64,000 nt of DNA from positions 3,987,001 to 4,051,000 of the forward strand of contig JASXTE010000008.1 of assembly GCA_030280995.1 (NCBI GenBank), given 5' to 3'. Source of the stretch: Hemileia vastatrix (taxonomy: Eukaryota > Basidiomycota > Pucciniomycetes > Pucciniales > Zaghouaniaceae). Under the pieces are notes generated by a model, which worked only from the letters and a program-made list of their open reading frames with translations, was not told where the DNA came from and searched no databases. This document shows, one piece after another, positions 46,202 to 58,450 of this stretch. Position numbers and translations under genes: made by a program. Position 1 is the stretch's first letter; each line of letters starts with the position of its first letter.

Positions 46202-46907
46202 GCAGCCAGATTTCTACTGGCTGCTTTTTGGAAACCTTAATTAATGGCCCAAGCCTTTGGAATTGGCTTGGGTCCCTTAAATTTCAATTTAGTACTTCCA
46301 GCCAGGTTTCCCTTGGCTGAAAGTGTTGATTTTGGGAAAACAAAGTTGCTAAAAGTGACTTTGGTTGCTCACTTTTACATTTGCCACCCTCCCAGCCAAT
46401 ATACTAGGCTGGGAGGTGGCCAAATCTGTATGCAACGTGCATTGCTGCTGGAAGAAACGTGCGTTGCACACTTGCTTCCATATTTCATGCAGCTGGCTTG
46501 AAATCATCTGCATGAGATATGGGCAGCACATTCAATGTGTGTTGCATGCAGCAAATGCGATGCATATAGATTGCACTGCACAGCCAGTTTTTCCCTGGCT
46601 GTGCAATACACACAGCAAAACCAAAGTCCCTGCAAGGGACTTTAATTTCTAAAAGGTAAGCAATTTTCCCCAGCAGGTGCAATCTGGTGGGTAAGTGAGA
46701 GACAAGTTAGACCAAAGTTGTTTGAAAGCAACTTCGGTCTTAAAAACATTTAAAAACATAAAAAAAAAGGGAATCTTGGAAAAAAAAATGAGAAAGTTAG
46801 AAAACAAAAGAAAACAAAAGTTTATAAAAAAATTAAAACATGAGTATAAGAAAAAAAAAAAGTGCTAGAGATACCAAAAACCCAAGCCAATTTCACTTGG
46901 CTTGGTT
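46202..46907. repeat. Array of about 11 consecutive hairpins (copy 2)
   Basis: Same order of hairpins as 29684-30366. Hairpins 1 (46202-46224), 2, 5 (CCACCCTCCCAGCC...GGCTGGGAGGTGG), 7 and 11 (about 46879-46907) are intact or nearly so. The large central one has mismatches in its inner stem (CATATTTCATGCAGCTG against CATCTGCATGAGATATG) and a decayed outer stem. Some stems differ from copy 1 on both arms while still pairing (for example the CAAAGT...ACTTTG hairpin). Confidence 0.85.
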
Positions 46908-47962
46908 ATTTAATAATAATTTTTTTAATACATTAAATTTAAAATTTAAACACCATAAAATATATGAATTTTTTTATATGAATATTATAAATTTAATTTA
47001 CCCCTTTCTCATAATTATATCCATAATTTAATTTTTTGACTTTTGACTTTTAATTTAATTTTTTGGAAATTCAAAATTAAATTATCAACTAAATTTTTTA
47101 GTAAGGTAAAATAAATTATAAATTTGACATTTTGTAATAAAATAATAAAATTTTTTTTTAATTTATTTAAAAAATATTTTTGTTAGAGGAATACCAATAT
47201 TTTAAGGCTAGAAATACTGTGCAAATTGTAAGTAAAAAAATTATATATATTTTTTGTGAGGGGTTATTACTATTTTTGTAAATATTTTTCAAAAAAATTC
47301 ATTAAATACTGAATTAAATTACTTTGTAACTCAATTATTTTGTAAAATAATTAAAATTGAAATAAAAATATTGTTACATTTGATATAAAATTTGAATTGG
47401 TAATATTAATGTCTCTTTAAGCAAATTTGAAAATCATTAAAAAAGACCATGTTGATAAGTATTTCATTTTTGATATTCAATGGTTATATTTATATCTTAT
47501 TTATATTTCTTGAGCGTTAATTTTATATACACTTGATGAAATTTGTAATATAAAATGCCATTTAATCATTAATTATTGGTCAACTTAGTTATAAAAACTT
47601 CATATTTAATACCAGCCACTAGTATTTAATTTTTAATTTAAAACTCTAATATAATATGAGAGTATCCTTATTTTGTCTGGATGTAATTAACATCAATAAC
47701 TGATTATAAATGAGTGGGTAATTAATTACAATAAATAGTTGAAGAATAAACTATAAGAAAAAATAAGTTTATCAAAAAGAGTACATTAAAAATATATACT
47801 TTTGAATATTTTTTGATATAATTTGGGTATTTAAATGAAAATTCAAAATTATCAGATTTCAAAATGGAAAAAATCTAAAAGTGGTGTTTATATAATAAGC
47901 CTCATATAAAAAAAAGGAATTAAAATCTACTATGTAACTAAATTATTAAATATTAAGGTACT
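46908..47962. other. AT-rich tail, first part (copy 2)
   Basis: Matches 30367-31415 of copy 1; no gene seen. It ends with GTACT (47958-47962), one half of the target duplication of the solo LTR. Confidence 0.6.
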
Positions 47963-49098
47963 TGTCGGTCAGTCGTCTAGAAGAGGTAAGAAAAATAGGA
48001 GGAAAAGGAGGAGAGAAGGAGGAGGACAAGGTAAAATAAAGAAATAAACCAAAAAAATATATTTAATTTATTTGAGAGGGAAACAACGGTGAGCAACTTT
48101 GAGAGGTGACAAAAACTTAGATTTTATTAACAATAATATTATTAAATGTAAGGGTTCTACGCGGCAAACACTTTTAATTACTATCAGACTTAAAGCAACC
48201 TTTGATTTGTTGTATAGAATTTTAATTAGATTTGTATTACTAATAAAAAAATATAAACGTAATAAAATGGTTATTTAATTTGTTGAGTGTGTAATAAGTG
48301 ATGAGGCTACAGGGGATTATCCAAGGCCCTTTTATAGGCAATGGGTCCTCTGAAGCGCTACTATCTTTGTAAATACAATGATTAGAATGGAATAAAACAA
48401 ATATATCAAAAGAGTAAATGAAACATAACAATATAGAGAAAAACATGAAACAATTAATTAAAACCCCAATTAAGAATCCAATTTTCCCGTCATTAATTCC
48501 CAAATCAGTAAGTGAAAATAGTGAATAACTAAACAAGATTGGAACATAGGAGCTATGAGAAAAATAATTCCAAACAGATGGTACAGTCTGATTAAAGGAC
48601 ATTTTAAGTGAAACAAAAAATAATTTGACGCAACAAAACATGCAATTAATCTCAATTTAGTCCAAATTAATTTATTTGTTTTTTTCTAACACAATTAAGG
48701 GTCAAAAGAAGCGTCATTAATTATTGTTTAGTATCATATGAGAGGTATTATTTAATATATAAATTTAAGTAATTAATTTAAATATATTATAAATCAATTT
48801 TACACTTATAATTATAATATATGTTTTTCAATTAATTAAATATAAATTTATAATTATTAAATACATAAAAATGTGCCATTATTTGTAGAATATATTATAT
48901 TATGTTCAATTTAACTGTATATAAAAATATATATAGCCAATAAATTTAATGTAACACTTGTATATAATAAAATACTTATATAATTTCATTATGCAATAAA
49001 ATATTTAGTTATATTCATTAAATACAATTCTTACCCACTCTTTAAGGTTTTATAATTTATATATCATTTACTGGACTCCTGGAATAGCCTGGCTGACA
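47963..49098 (-). mobile_element. Solo LTR of the element 1 family
   Basis: 1136 bp, clearly homologous to the element 1 LTR but more diverged from it than the two element 1 LTRs are from each other. Flanked by the duplication GTACT at 47958-47962 and 49099-49103. Copy 1 has the empty site at about 31410-31420. A solo LTR is the usual product of recombination between the two LTRs of a full element. The element sense is minus, as for element 1. Confidence 0.93.
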
Positions 49099-49103
49099 GT
49101 ACT

Positions 49104-52100
49104 ATTAAGATTATTGGAAAACTTATTTTACAATTATAATGAAATCTAAATGTGAAATTAATGGTGGAATAATAGTTAGACTATGTGGAAACACTTGAAT
49201 TTATACATACTTTCAACTATGTTCAGATAAAATAATTGGTAAAATTTTTTTAAATAACATCTAGTGAATAGTGATGAAATTTTATTTAGATCAAGAATAA
49301 ATCTTTCTGAGGAAAAAATAATAAAATTGAGATATGGCCATCTCTTTTCAAGAGATAGAATAAAAAAAAATTTAAAAAAATCATAATAAGTATTCTTAAT
49401 CACTATTTTTGAAAAGTCTCTAGTAAAATTCATTATAATATATCATTCATTTATTACATCCTATGGAGCTTCAACTTGAAGTAGTGATTGGCAGCTTTGA
49501 ACTTATGTTCTGAAAAACAAAAAAAGTTAAAAAATATATAGTTATACTAATGAAAAAGCCAAAAACAAGAATACTATTATAAATTAATAAAATAAGACTA
49601 CATAAATTATATTCTGCTCTCCTGATGCAAGGGTACTATGTATGAATTTACGCATGTTAAATATAAACCTGCTTTAAGTCTAGTTTACAGGCAGATTTAT
49701 GAAGTTTCCTTAAATTCTAAAAATTATTTATGCATTTTACTAATTATTTTTTTCTTGTTTTCTTTCCAAAGTTGTTAGAGCTGCTTAATTAATACTGCTA
49801 TCTTGATTGTTAGATATATAATTTTTTTTGATTAAATGATTTTTTGTTTCAAAAATTATATTATAAAGTTAAATCAGTTATTTCATTTTCTAAAGCTTCA
49901 TTGTCAAAGACACCACTCCATTTTCTATCACTTAACAAATATATAAAATATGATAGCAAAATTTTTAGAATTTTCTTTTTAAGAGGGGCAAACTATATTG
50001 TGAAGATTATTATCTAAATATTCTTGTACTCTAAAACCAAATAATTTTCTCCCTTAAGTAAGCCTTTTAAAAATATTAAAATATAAAATAGAGTATTAAA
50101 TTATCTTATTTTTATTTTCTTTACTGAAATTTTTAGTTCAATCCTTTTTTTATATGACATTAGTATAAAATCATGGTTAAATGCTACTAAATAATTAATT
50201 TTTATTATATATATATATATATATATATCTATGAAATATTTAGAAAGTCACCCTTTTTTATTTACTTGAATAAATGGCTCAATTATAATGCCCAACACTT
50301 ATTAATGTTTCCCAAACTCAATAAAAAATTTCTCATATGAAATATTAGCTTCTAATATTAGCAGTTTATCTATAGCTGATATTCAACATGAGATTTTCCT
50401 TGTTAGATTTAGCTAAAATTAATCAAAATGAGCAATCATGCATATGTGTATAAATGGTAACCATATGTTACTTAGAGTATTGTGAAATTCACTCATCAGA
50501 CTGGTTTAAGTATTAAAATAAATTGAGGACAATGTCTTCTTGTATTTGAAACTAATTAGAAATCAATTCTAAAAATAAATTTTTATGTGTATCATACTTA
50601 AAAAGTTGGAAATATGATTTTTGAGAATTGTGAGTTTCTTATATGAGATACCAAGCTTTAGTTTACATTTTTTCAAGTAGAATAGAATTTTAGTATTAGA
50701 AATTGAAAGCAATTTACCATTATCTGATTTCAATTGTGTTCTACTTATAGAATGATTACATAACATTAAACATGATTTAAATCAAAAAGTTTTAAAGGAT
50801 ATATAGAATTTTACAAAATTCAATATTTATTAATCTTTGATTTGTAAAGCAACTATGATGTAAACTCACTAGAAATAAGCAATCCCAATTTTAACATAAT
50901 TGATCAATCTAAAAATAATGAATCAATTAACATAAAAATATATATTATTTCAAAACCAAATGTCTACAATTAAAATATGATGTTTTAATAAAAAATTGAT
51001 ACAAAACTTTAATGCAATGAACTTTCTTAAAAAAATCAAAAAGAGAATATCAAAAAAAGTGATTTCTGCAAAAAAAAATTACTAACTATTGTAGATAAAG
51101 CATAAAAATAAGTCATATTTTTTAAAAAAATGATCTACAAATATTAATTTTTTTAAAACAAATCAAAAACATTGTTAAGCTTTTTTGTTATAATAATGTT
51201 AAAATCCACTAAACATTATTTAAAGGTAGAAAAATATGTCAAAAATATGTTGAATTTTGTAAGCCAAAAATCAACAATTTTGTATCATTTTCTGTTGTGA
51301 TATGACTTTATTCCATCCTGTTTATCTGAATGTTCAAGTATTACTTTGCTATGATCACTAGTTTTCAAGTTAAAATTTACAAATGTTCATTATATTTGAT
51401 AATATGAAAAATAACTCAAACTTTTATAACTAAAAAATATGATTTTGAAACTCCTTCTTTCAATTAGTGATTGAAGAAATTTTCAGTTTATTTGAGTAAT
51501 GATTTTAAGAATCACCAAAAATTTGGAATTAACAAGGACTTATTTCCAGGGACTATAATTATTTACTTGTGTAATGCATGAGCTACTTATCAAGGATGTA
51601 AAACATCAGAAAAGTAAGTTATAGTTATAAATCTACAGATTTTACTGTGTCTAGTATATATATCTTCAATAAACTCTTTAAACTTATCTTAACCTACATA
51701 CCACACAATAGAAAATTATTATATTAAAAAAGAAAAAAAATTCTATGATAATATCATAAAGAATAATAACCATGGATTGATATTCCATAAAAATGGTTAA
51801 TAAAATTTTAAGAGAACCTAAATCAGTATTCTTTTATCAAAAAATATCCTTTTTGTCTTTGTAATTTATTCCAAACAAATTTTTTGAAAGTTGAATCTAT
51901 ATATTTATTTCCAAAACCACTATTAAGTTCCCTCTTAGACTTTTTAAGCAATTATATATACATATATTGTTTATCAAAAATTGAAATAAAAAAAAAATTT
52001 TTTTTACCTTTAATTATTTAAATATAGAGTATTTTCAGAATTCATTGTGGTTACTTGTGAAGGTTAGAAGATTTGAAGTTGGATTTATGAGTTTTTAGAA

Positions 52101-52553
52101 GGGTAAACATTGTGAAATTCTTTCATAAATATTTATTTCATAGTTTCAAATGTTGAAATCTACAAACTAATGGGATTTAAAATTATATTGAGATTTAAAA
52201 TCTGTTTTCTACTCAAGTAAAATAAAAAAAAATTATGATATAAAAATTGAAATTAAGTTTAAAATTTTGATATGCTCTATCTTCAATCTTATTGATAGTG
52301 CATCAAAAATATAATAATATTTTTTCCTAAGTCACTTTTTACATAAAAGCTAGTTTTATCATTTTATGCATTAAAGTTTGCTTATATAAAATTAACATCT
52401 ATGTCAACTGTTTATGACTATTAATCTATATAGTTAATTTTTTTAGAAAAATAAATAACATCAGTATATACTGACTTTGAAATTATTTAATTTAAAATAG
52501 TTTACAGGTAGATATTGAAGGGTGATTTCATTTTTTAATATGAAATATAGAAG
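49104..52553. other. AT-rich tail, second part (copy 2)
   Basis: Matches 31416-34873 of copy 1. TA microsatellites at about 50201-50228 and 51954-51966. Short frames only, without recognisable domains. Confidence 0.6.
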
Positions 52554-54052
52554 TGTCAGGCTAAGATCAAGTAAAAGGACGTGAAATAGCTTGAAAAGTC
52601 TTTGTCTAGAAGATTTAAATGGTCCTATATGAATACTGTAATATAAATCCAACAGATAATAAAATATAATTCAGAATAAAGGTCTCAGTAATATAATTCT
52701 CACTAATTTTATATGTGGCTTACAATCTTTTTAGTTGGTAGAAAAATAGATTATAATAATTCAGATACTACTCAAAAGTCTTATAAAAGTACTAATTGAA
52801 GTGTATTGTAATTGATTTGTTTATATGGAGTAAATTGTAATGATAAAGAATGTAGAAACAAGACCCAAAAACCTCCTCCTTTTATACACTCTGAGTTCCC
52901 CAATAAATCCCTTGATATACCATCCAATACACAGTTAATGATGCCTCAAATCCACTAATAGACCTGCCCATCAACATCCCTAGTTATCCATGACATAATT
53001 AGACAAGTAACAACCTCCAAAATACTGTAATAATAAGGGAAATCCATCAAAATTAAAGAAAAAGACAAAAAGAGAGTATATGCGTATAAAACAATAATAT
53101 AAAAGACTAAAGGAGACTTTTTAAGTTTAATAAAATCTTAAGAATAAGGGAGAATTATTGTAGAAATGGAGGGGTTAATCCTGACATTATACTACGTGAA
53201 ATTACGAATCAAAAATAACCAAAATTGACTGAGAAACCACCAAAAAACTTAAAACAGAGCATGAGATGTGGGGTAACTACATGCAGTCCTTGGCAGGCGC
53301 TTGCACGGGTAAATCCTTGACTAAAATTAGGCAAATTTAAGCATGGTGATGAAATAAGATGCCAAGAATGAGGTTATTAATGATATTAGTGCATATAAAC
53401 AAGGTCAATGCACTATTAATTAAGCTAGGACACTAAATAAGCGCCTGTCGCCTATTTAAGTGTTTTTCCCCACAGTGGGCGTAGAATGTGGGGTAATTAT
53501 AGTGTTAAAAAGCTAAATTTGCTAAAAATGAAGCTATTCACATGGGAAAAAAGCAGGCAGTATGTAGCCAGTACACAGAAGCCATTTCTGGCATAAAAAA
53601 CACCAATTTTGAAAAGTGTTATTTTTATGCATTTAAATAGCCAAATAAATAGTCCTAAATGAGCTCAATTGATCTGTCAAAGCGCATTTTTGAAATTCTC
53701 AATTTTATAGCGCATATAGTCAACGTTTAAGTGAAATAAAGCACATTTCTTGTTTTTTGCGTAAAACAATGAATATAACAGCTTTAAGTCTACTTAAAAA
53801 TTATAGCCTTATACTTAAGGTTCTTAAGATTACCCTAACATATTCCAACTTAATATTAAGTACATAAGACCTATAAAAGGTGGATATATGCGTGTATATA
53901 AGGTGTTATAATGGCATTTTTTTGTGTATTATCATAATTTTACTTAAGTATACTGTTTGTGTACTCTCATTTATTGTTCCCATGTATAGTTCATGTGTTT
54001 AAACTAGCTTATAATAACTTTTTACTCAGTCCTGGGGATATACAGGCTGACA
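52554..54052 (-). repeat. Element 3, 3' LTR
   Basis: About 1.5 kb from TGTCAGGCTAAG to GGCTGACA on the plus strand (element sense TGTCAGCC...CCTGACA). The end sequence GGCTGACA and the following tract match elements 1 and 2. The start is set by the break of homology with copy 1. The partner LTR is not in the window, so the target duplication (perhaps AGAAG, 52549-52553) cannot be confirmed. Confidence 0.8.
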
Positions 54053-54063
54053 CTCGCCCACCC
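54053..54063 (-). promoter_or_regulatory. Element 3 polypurine tract
   Basis: The minus strand reads GGGTGGGCGAG directly before the 3' LTR. Confidence 0.75.
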
Positions 54064-54337
54064 AAAAAAAACAATAAAAAAATGATAAGTTATACATTTT
54101 ATTTATTTATTTGTAATTTTCAGGTATTCAGAATAATTCTGTAGCATTAAAGATTAAACTTTAAAGAAATAAAACATAATAAAATATTATGAGTACTGGT
54201 TTCTTAACCCCTCAGCTGGTTGAACAGAAATTTATTTCTGTTTAAATTTTTTAAGAAGGGTGGATAAATTAGAAATTTCTTTTTCAGGTATCCATTTATC
54301 AAATTCATTTGATTTCCCTTTAAATCATAGTAAATAC

Positions 54338-57300
54338 TCAGTTCCTTTTTCTTTTGTAAGGATTATTTTCTTGAGTATTTTTATCAATCTCTGCTTTTTC
54401 CACAACTTCTTCAGGTTGATTTTTAGGCATTCCCCTTCTTTTTGGAAATAAGTCAGGATCATTTGTATGGTAAGGTTTCAATAATGAGATAGAGAAAACT
54501 GGATGTTTCCTATCATATGGAGCATATAATATGACTTCCACTGCATTATTACCAACCATTTTATTTACTACAAAAGGTCCTACAAAGGGATCCTTTAATT
54601 TAACATTACCTTGTAAGTAAAAATGTAGTGTTGATATGAGGACTTCATCTCCCGTTTTGAATTCAAATTCTTTATGAGATTTGTCCCACCTTTTCTTTTC
54701 ATATTCAAATGCTTTTTGGATGCATTCTTCTGCATGCTTTATACACATTTGTTGTATATGAATAAAGGATTTAGTGCCAGGGTGTATATCCAACCTTGGT
54801 AATTTATTTAAATGAGTTACTGGGGTATTTGGTACGTATCCCAGCCAGAGTTCAAATGGTTTCTTCTCTGTTACAGAATGAGTTGTGCTGTTATAAGCAA
54901 ATTCAAGACCAGGAATTAATGTTACCCAGTCATGTGTGAATTTCTCATTGTCTTTGTATTCTAATCCAAAGGCACAATATCTTCTGATCATGTCTTCTAG
55001 AGTTTGTATCATTCTCTCAGCCAGCCCATCAGTTTGTGGATGGTGTGCTGTAGACAATTTCAATTGACAACCTGATACTTCCATCAAATATGTCCAGAAC
55101 TCTGAAGTAAATTTAGGATCTCTGTCAGAGATTATGGCTTTGGGGAACCCAGCAGTATTCATCATCTGAGTCCACCATAATAATGCCAAGTCTTTTGCAG
55201 ATACCTCTTTATGGGTAGGGATAAACATACACATTTTTGTTAATCTATCCACAATTACCCAGCAAGAATTGAAACTTTCTTTTCCTGCTAATGGAAAGCC
55301 AGTTACAAAATCCATGTTTATAATTTTCCATGGAGCTTTTGGCTGCTCTATTTGTTGTAACAACCAAGCTCTCTTACCAGTTAATCTTTTAGATTTCTGA
55401 CAAGAGTCACATGTTTCAATGTATTTTTGTACATTTTCTTTCATGTTTATCCACCAGGCTGTATTTTTAACTCTGGTTAATGTTTTGTTAAAGTTAAAAT
55501 GACCAGCTAAGATGTCATCATGAAAAGTACTCAACATTAACTCTTTCATAGAAGGTGGTACTACTATAACATTACTTAACGTTTTTCTGTAATATATATA
55601 TCCATCTTCAATTGATAATTTACCTTTTTCCAATGCATTTTTATACTTTGGAGGCAAGGTTTTAATTAATGCACTCATGGAGGCATTTGTTGGATCATTA
55701 AGAATGGTAGATAGTTTAGACAAATCTTTATCAGATGAATAATTTTCTAATATAGTTTGCATAAATTCTTCTTCTAAATCCACTATATAAATCCCAAATA
55801 TATGTATAACCTCATTCTCAGGTACATAAGCTGGGTTGTCAGCATCATTTTGCAAAGGACTTCTAGATAATAAATCCACATTAGAATGCAATTTTCCTGC
55901 TCTGAGAGTGATTGTCATTCTTCCTCTGTACTCTTGTACAGCTAGTTGCCATCTAAACATGTGCCTATTAGGTGTTTTCATGTTTAGAAATGATTTTACT
56001 GCACTGAAATCTGTTATAAGTTCAAACTTCTGGTCTTCAAGATAGTAATGAAGCTTCTCCAAAGCCCACACCACGGCTAAACATTCTAACTGTGTGGCAC
56101 CATACCTTAATTCAGTTTTTCTTAAGGTTCTGGATATATAACAGATAACTACTTCAGATAATTTTCCATTTATTATCTGTTTTTGCTGTAAAGCAGCACC
56201 TAAACCTATGAAGCTTGCATCAGTGTACAAGATAAAAGGTAAGGTGAAATCTGGCAGTCCCAAAATTGGAGCTGTCATTAAACATTCCTTTAATTTATTA
56301 AAGGCGTGTTGTCTTTCATTATTCCAAATGAAAGCCTCATTTTTCCTGATTAATGTTGTCAAAGGAGCTGCAATAGATTGGTAATTTTTTATATATTGTC
56401 TATCATATCCACACATATCTAAAAAACATTGAATTTCTTTTACATTTTTAGGTATACCAATGTTTTTTATTGCTGCCACCTTATTCTGGTCAACACAAAT
56501 TTGTAATCCAGATACAACATGTCCAAGTACTTTCAAAGATTGGAATCCAAATTTACATTTCTTTAATGCAATTGTCATATTAATTTCATCCATTCTTTGA
56601 AAGACTCTTTTCAGGTGATTAAAATGTTCATCATATGTTTTTGAAAACACTATGATGTCATCAATATAGACCAATAGCCATCCTTCAACCATTTCCTGAT
56701 GAAAAACACTATCCATCAATTTTTGGAAGACTGAAGGCGCATTCTTTGGGCCAAATGGCATTCTCACATACTTATATATACCCATATGTGTGTTTATTAA
56801 TAAGTAAGTTTGAGAATTTCTTTCCACAGGAATCTGGTGGTAACCTTTGTTTCCATCCAGACAGGAAATATATTTTGCTCCTTGTAAAGTAGCATGGATA
56901 GAAGCTATCATTGGTAGAGGGTAAATATCATCTACTGTGTATGTATTCAGAGCTCTATAATCACCGCATAATCTTGCCTTATCTTTTTCATAAGAGATCA
57001 ATACTGTTGAAATGACACAATATTTAGGTGTTGTGTCCACTTTTTCAACAATACCCATTTCCAACAACATTTTTATATTGTCTTCAATATCTTTCCTTTT
57101 TGCAGGAGATTCTGGGTAAGGTTTCTTTTTTAGGCTGCCAGGAATATTATCCAAATCACAGCTTAGATAGATTTTCATCTCATGGTCTTTGACCAATCCT
57201 AGCTCATTTGAACCATGAACAAATGCCATAGGATATGATTTAATCAATCTCAAAATATTTTCTTCTTCAATTTTTGAGAGTTGAGGACTGAAAGAGGCCT

Positions 57301-57745
57301 TTTGAATTTCATTTTCCAATTCAACCACTTCATTGGTGGTTCTTCCACCTTGCAGTTGTTCTTCTCTAGGAGAAATGGCATACACTGAATTTTCAGAACA
57401 TATCTTGAATTTTTTCTTGCCATTCACTCCTATGGTGAAACAACTGTTTGCAGGATCTAGTTTAATTCCAAATTTTGTCAATAAATCATTGCCAATAATA
57501 AACCAATCACTACAATTATTATTATCCATTACTACAAATTCACAAACTGCTCTTACATATCCATTATTATATTTAAAGAATAAAGCAGTTTTGTATTTGC
57601 CAATTGGATTTAATATTGAACCAAAACCCCTCCAGTTCTTTGTCTGAACAGCTTCTAGTTTTTCCTTATACTTACTGTCAAGTTTCATTAATGTATTAAT
57701 AGAAACTAAACTACCTGCAGCCCCAGTGTCAAGAATGGCATTCAT
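54338..57745 (-). CDS. pol: Element 3 protease-RT-RNaseH-integrase, 1135 codons open
   Basis: The most intact coding region in the window. Protease LDTGAAGS at residues about 5-12. RT with GDYRALNTYTVDDIYPLP and YIDDIIVFSK at about 358. RNase H LYTDASF at about 505. Integrase zinc region FHDDILAGH...CDSC at about 735-780; catalytic Asp in NMDFVTG (about 809), Asp in ISDRDPKF (about 875) and Glu in LAERMIQ (about 910). The chromodomain is lost at the end: a one-base insertion near 54380 ends the frame at 54338, and in the shifted frame a TGA follows. The first Met is only the first ATG in an originally longer Gag-Pol frame; a stop at 57746 separates gag. It could have supplied enzymes recently, but it lacks Gag and 5' LTR here. 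Confidence 0.9.
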   Translation of the reverse strand: MNAILDTGAAGSLVSINTLMKLDSKYKEKLEAVQTKNWRGFGSILNPIGKYKTALFFKYNNGYVRAVCEFVVMDNNNCSDWFIIGNDLLTKFGIKLDPANSCFTIGVNGKKKFKICSENSVYAISPREEQLQGGRTTNEVVELENEIQKASFSPQLSKIEEENILRLIKSYPMAFVHGSNELGLVKDHEMKIYLSCDLDNIPGSLKKKPYPESPAKRKDIEDNIKMLLEMGIVEKVDTTPKYCVISTVLISYEKDKARLCGDYRALNTYTVDDIYPLPMIASIHATLQGAKYISCLDGNKGYHQIPVERNSQTYLLINTHMGIYKYVRMPFGPKNAPSVFQKLMDSVFHQEMVEGWLLVYIDDIIVFSKTYDEHFNHLKRVFQRMDEINMTIALKKCKFGFQSLKVLGHVVSGLQICVDQNKVAAIKNIGIPKNVKEIQCFLDMCGYDRQYIKNYQSIAAPLTTLIRKNEAFIWNNERQHAFNKLKECLMTAPILGLPDFTLPFILYTDASFIGLGAALQQKQIINGKLSEVVICYISRTLRKTELRYGATQLECLAVVWALEKLHYYLEDQKFELITDFSAVKSFLNMKTPNRHMFRWQLAVQEYRGRMTITLRAGKLHSNVDLLSRSPLQNDADNPAYVPENEVIHIFGIYIVDLEEEFMQTILENYSSDKDLSKLSTILNDPTNASMSALIKTLPPKYKNALEKGKLSIEDGYIYYRKTLSNVIVVPPSMKELMLSTFHDDILAGHFNFNKTLTRVKNTAWWINMKENVQKYIETCDSCQKSKRLTGKRAWLLQQIEQPKAPWKIINMDFVTGFPLAGKESFNSCWVIVDRLTKMCMFIPTHKEVSAKDLALLWWTQMMNTAGFPKAIISDRDPKFTSEFWTYLMEVSGCQLKLSTAHHPQTDGLAERMIQTLEDMIRRYCAFGLEYKDNEKFTHDWVTLIPGLEFAYNSTTHSVTEKKPFELWLGYVPNTPVTHLNKLPRLDIHPGTKSFIHIQQMCIKHAEECIQKAFEYEKKRWDKSHKEFEFKTGDEVLISTLHFYLQGNVKLKDPFVGPFVVNKMVGNNAVEVILYAPYDRKHPVFSISLLKPYHTNDPDLFPKRRGMPKNQPEEVVEKAEIDKNTQENNPYKRKRN

Positions 57746-58435
57746 TTATCTTCCACATATAATAACAGGTGCTCTGATAGGTGTTATTTTGTAAGTATCA
57801 TGAGATACTTCTTTAATTATTTCAGCTTCTTCAATGGAAAATAAAGATGTATCTGTATGAGGTATAGCATCATTCAGGATCATTATATCCTGTTCTAATA
57901 CAAATATCTCATTTTCATAATCACTGTAAGATATGTTACTTTTGCAATCCTCACTGGATTCCACATTTTCATCTTCATGATTACTTGGTTCAGAATTCTG
58001 GGAGGTTTCAATAACATTTATTCTATTCTTACACGTGTGACCCTTAACCCAAGGTTCATTACATTTATAAAAAGTGTTATTCTCTTGTCTTTTAGGGACA
58101 AGGGGAGCTGAAGGTTTTTTCTTCTCCACTGGTAATTTACTTGTAGTAGGTTTTACCACGTCAACACTTTGTCTGTAATTAATATACTTGGTTTCATATT
58201 TGTGGTTTAATAATATCTCATTACATATATTAATGAACCCAGAGGTATCTCTGATGGTTTCAGTTCTAGCTACAATAATTTCTCTAACTGATATAGGTAA
58301 CTTGTATATTATCTTTTCTTTCCACTCTTCATAATCCATTTTTGGATCCATGGCTTTCATGCTTTTTATTAAATTAATTAAAAATACCATAGTTTTATCT
58401 CCAGCATTTGGATTATATCTGGCCTTTTCATACAA
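57746..58435 (-). pseudogene. gag: Element 3 Gag C-terminal part
   Basis: From YEKARYNPNAGDK (capsid-like end) to the zinc knuckle and the acidic spacer before protease. The knuckle reads FYKC..GHTC, where the first Cys of CYKC in elements 1 and 2 is Phe, so zinc binding is probably lost. Upstream, a TGA at about 58436 stands where element 2 has an Arg codon, and homology then ends. Confidence 0.75.
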
Positions 58436-58450
58436 TCATTGTTTATCCAA

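Larger units (their letters stand above)
41888..52553. repeat. AT-rich repeat unit, copy 2
   Basis: Direct repeat of copy 1, about 9.5 kb after removing the solo LTR. It preserves the uninterrupted sites for elements 1 and 2 (about 44700 and 45553), while copy 1 preserves the uninterrupted sites for the solo LTR (about 31415) and element 3 (about 34873). The left edge is truncated inside the unknown-function gene. Confidence 0.85.
52554..58450 (-). mobile_element. Ty3/gypsy chromovirus, element 3, 5' part missing
   Basis: Minus-strand element: 3' LTR, polypurine tract, nearly open pol and the end of gag, then an abrupt break at about 58440-58465 inside gag where unrelated sequence and element 4 begin. 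The 5' LTR and gag N-terminus are not in the window. The DTGA protease and sequence similarity place it with element 2, but the LTR is longer (1.5 kb). Its insertion point in the host repeat corresponds to about 34873 in copy 1. Confidence 0.9.
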
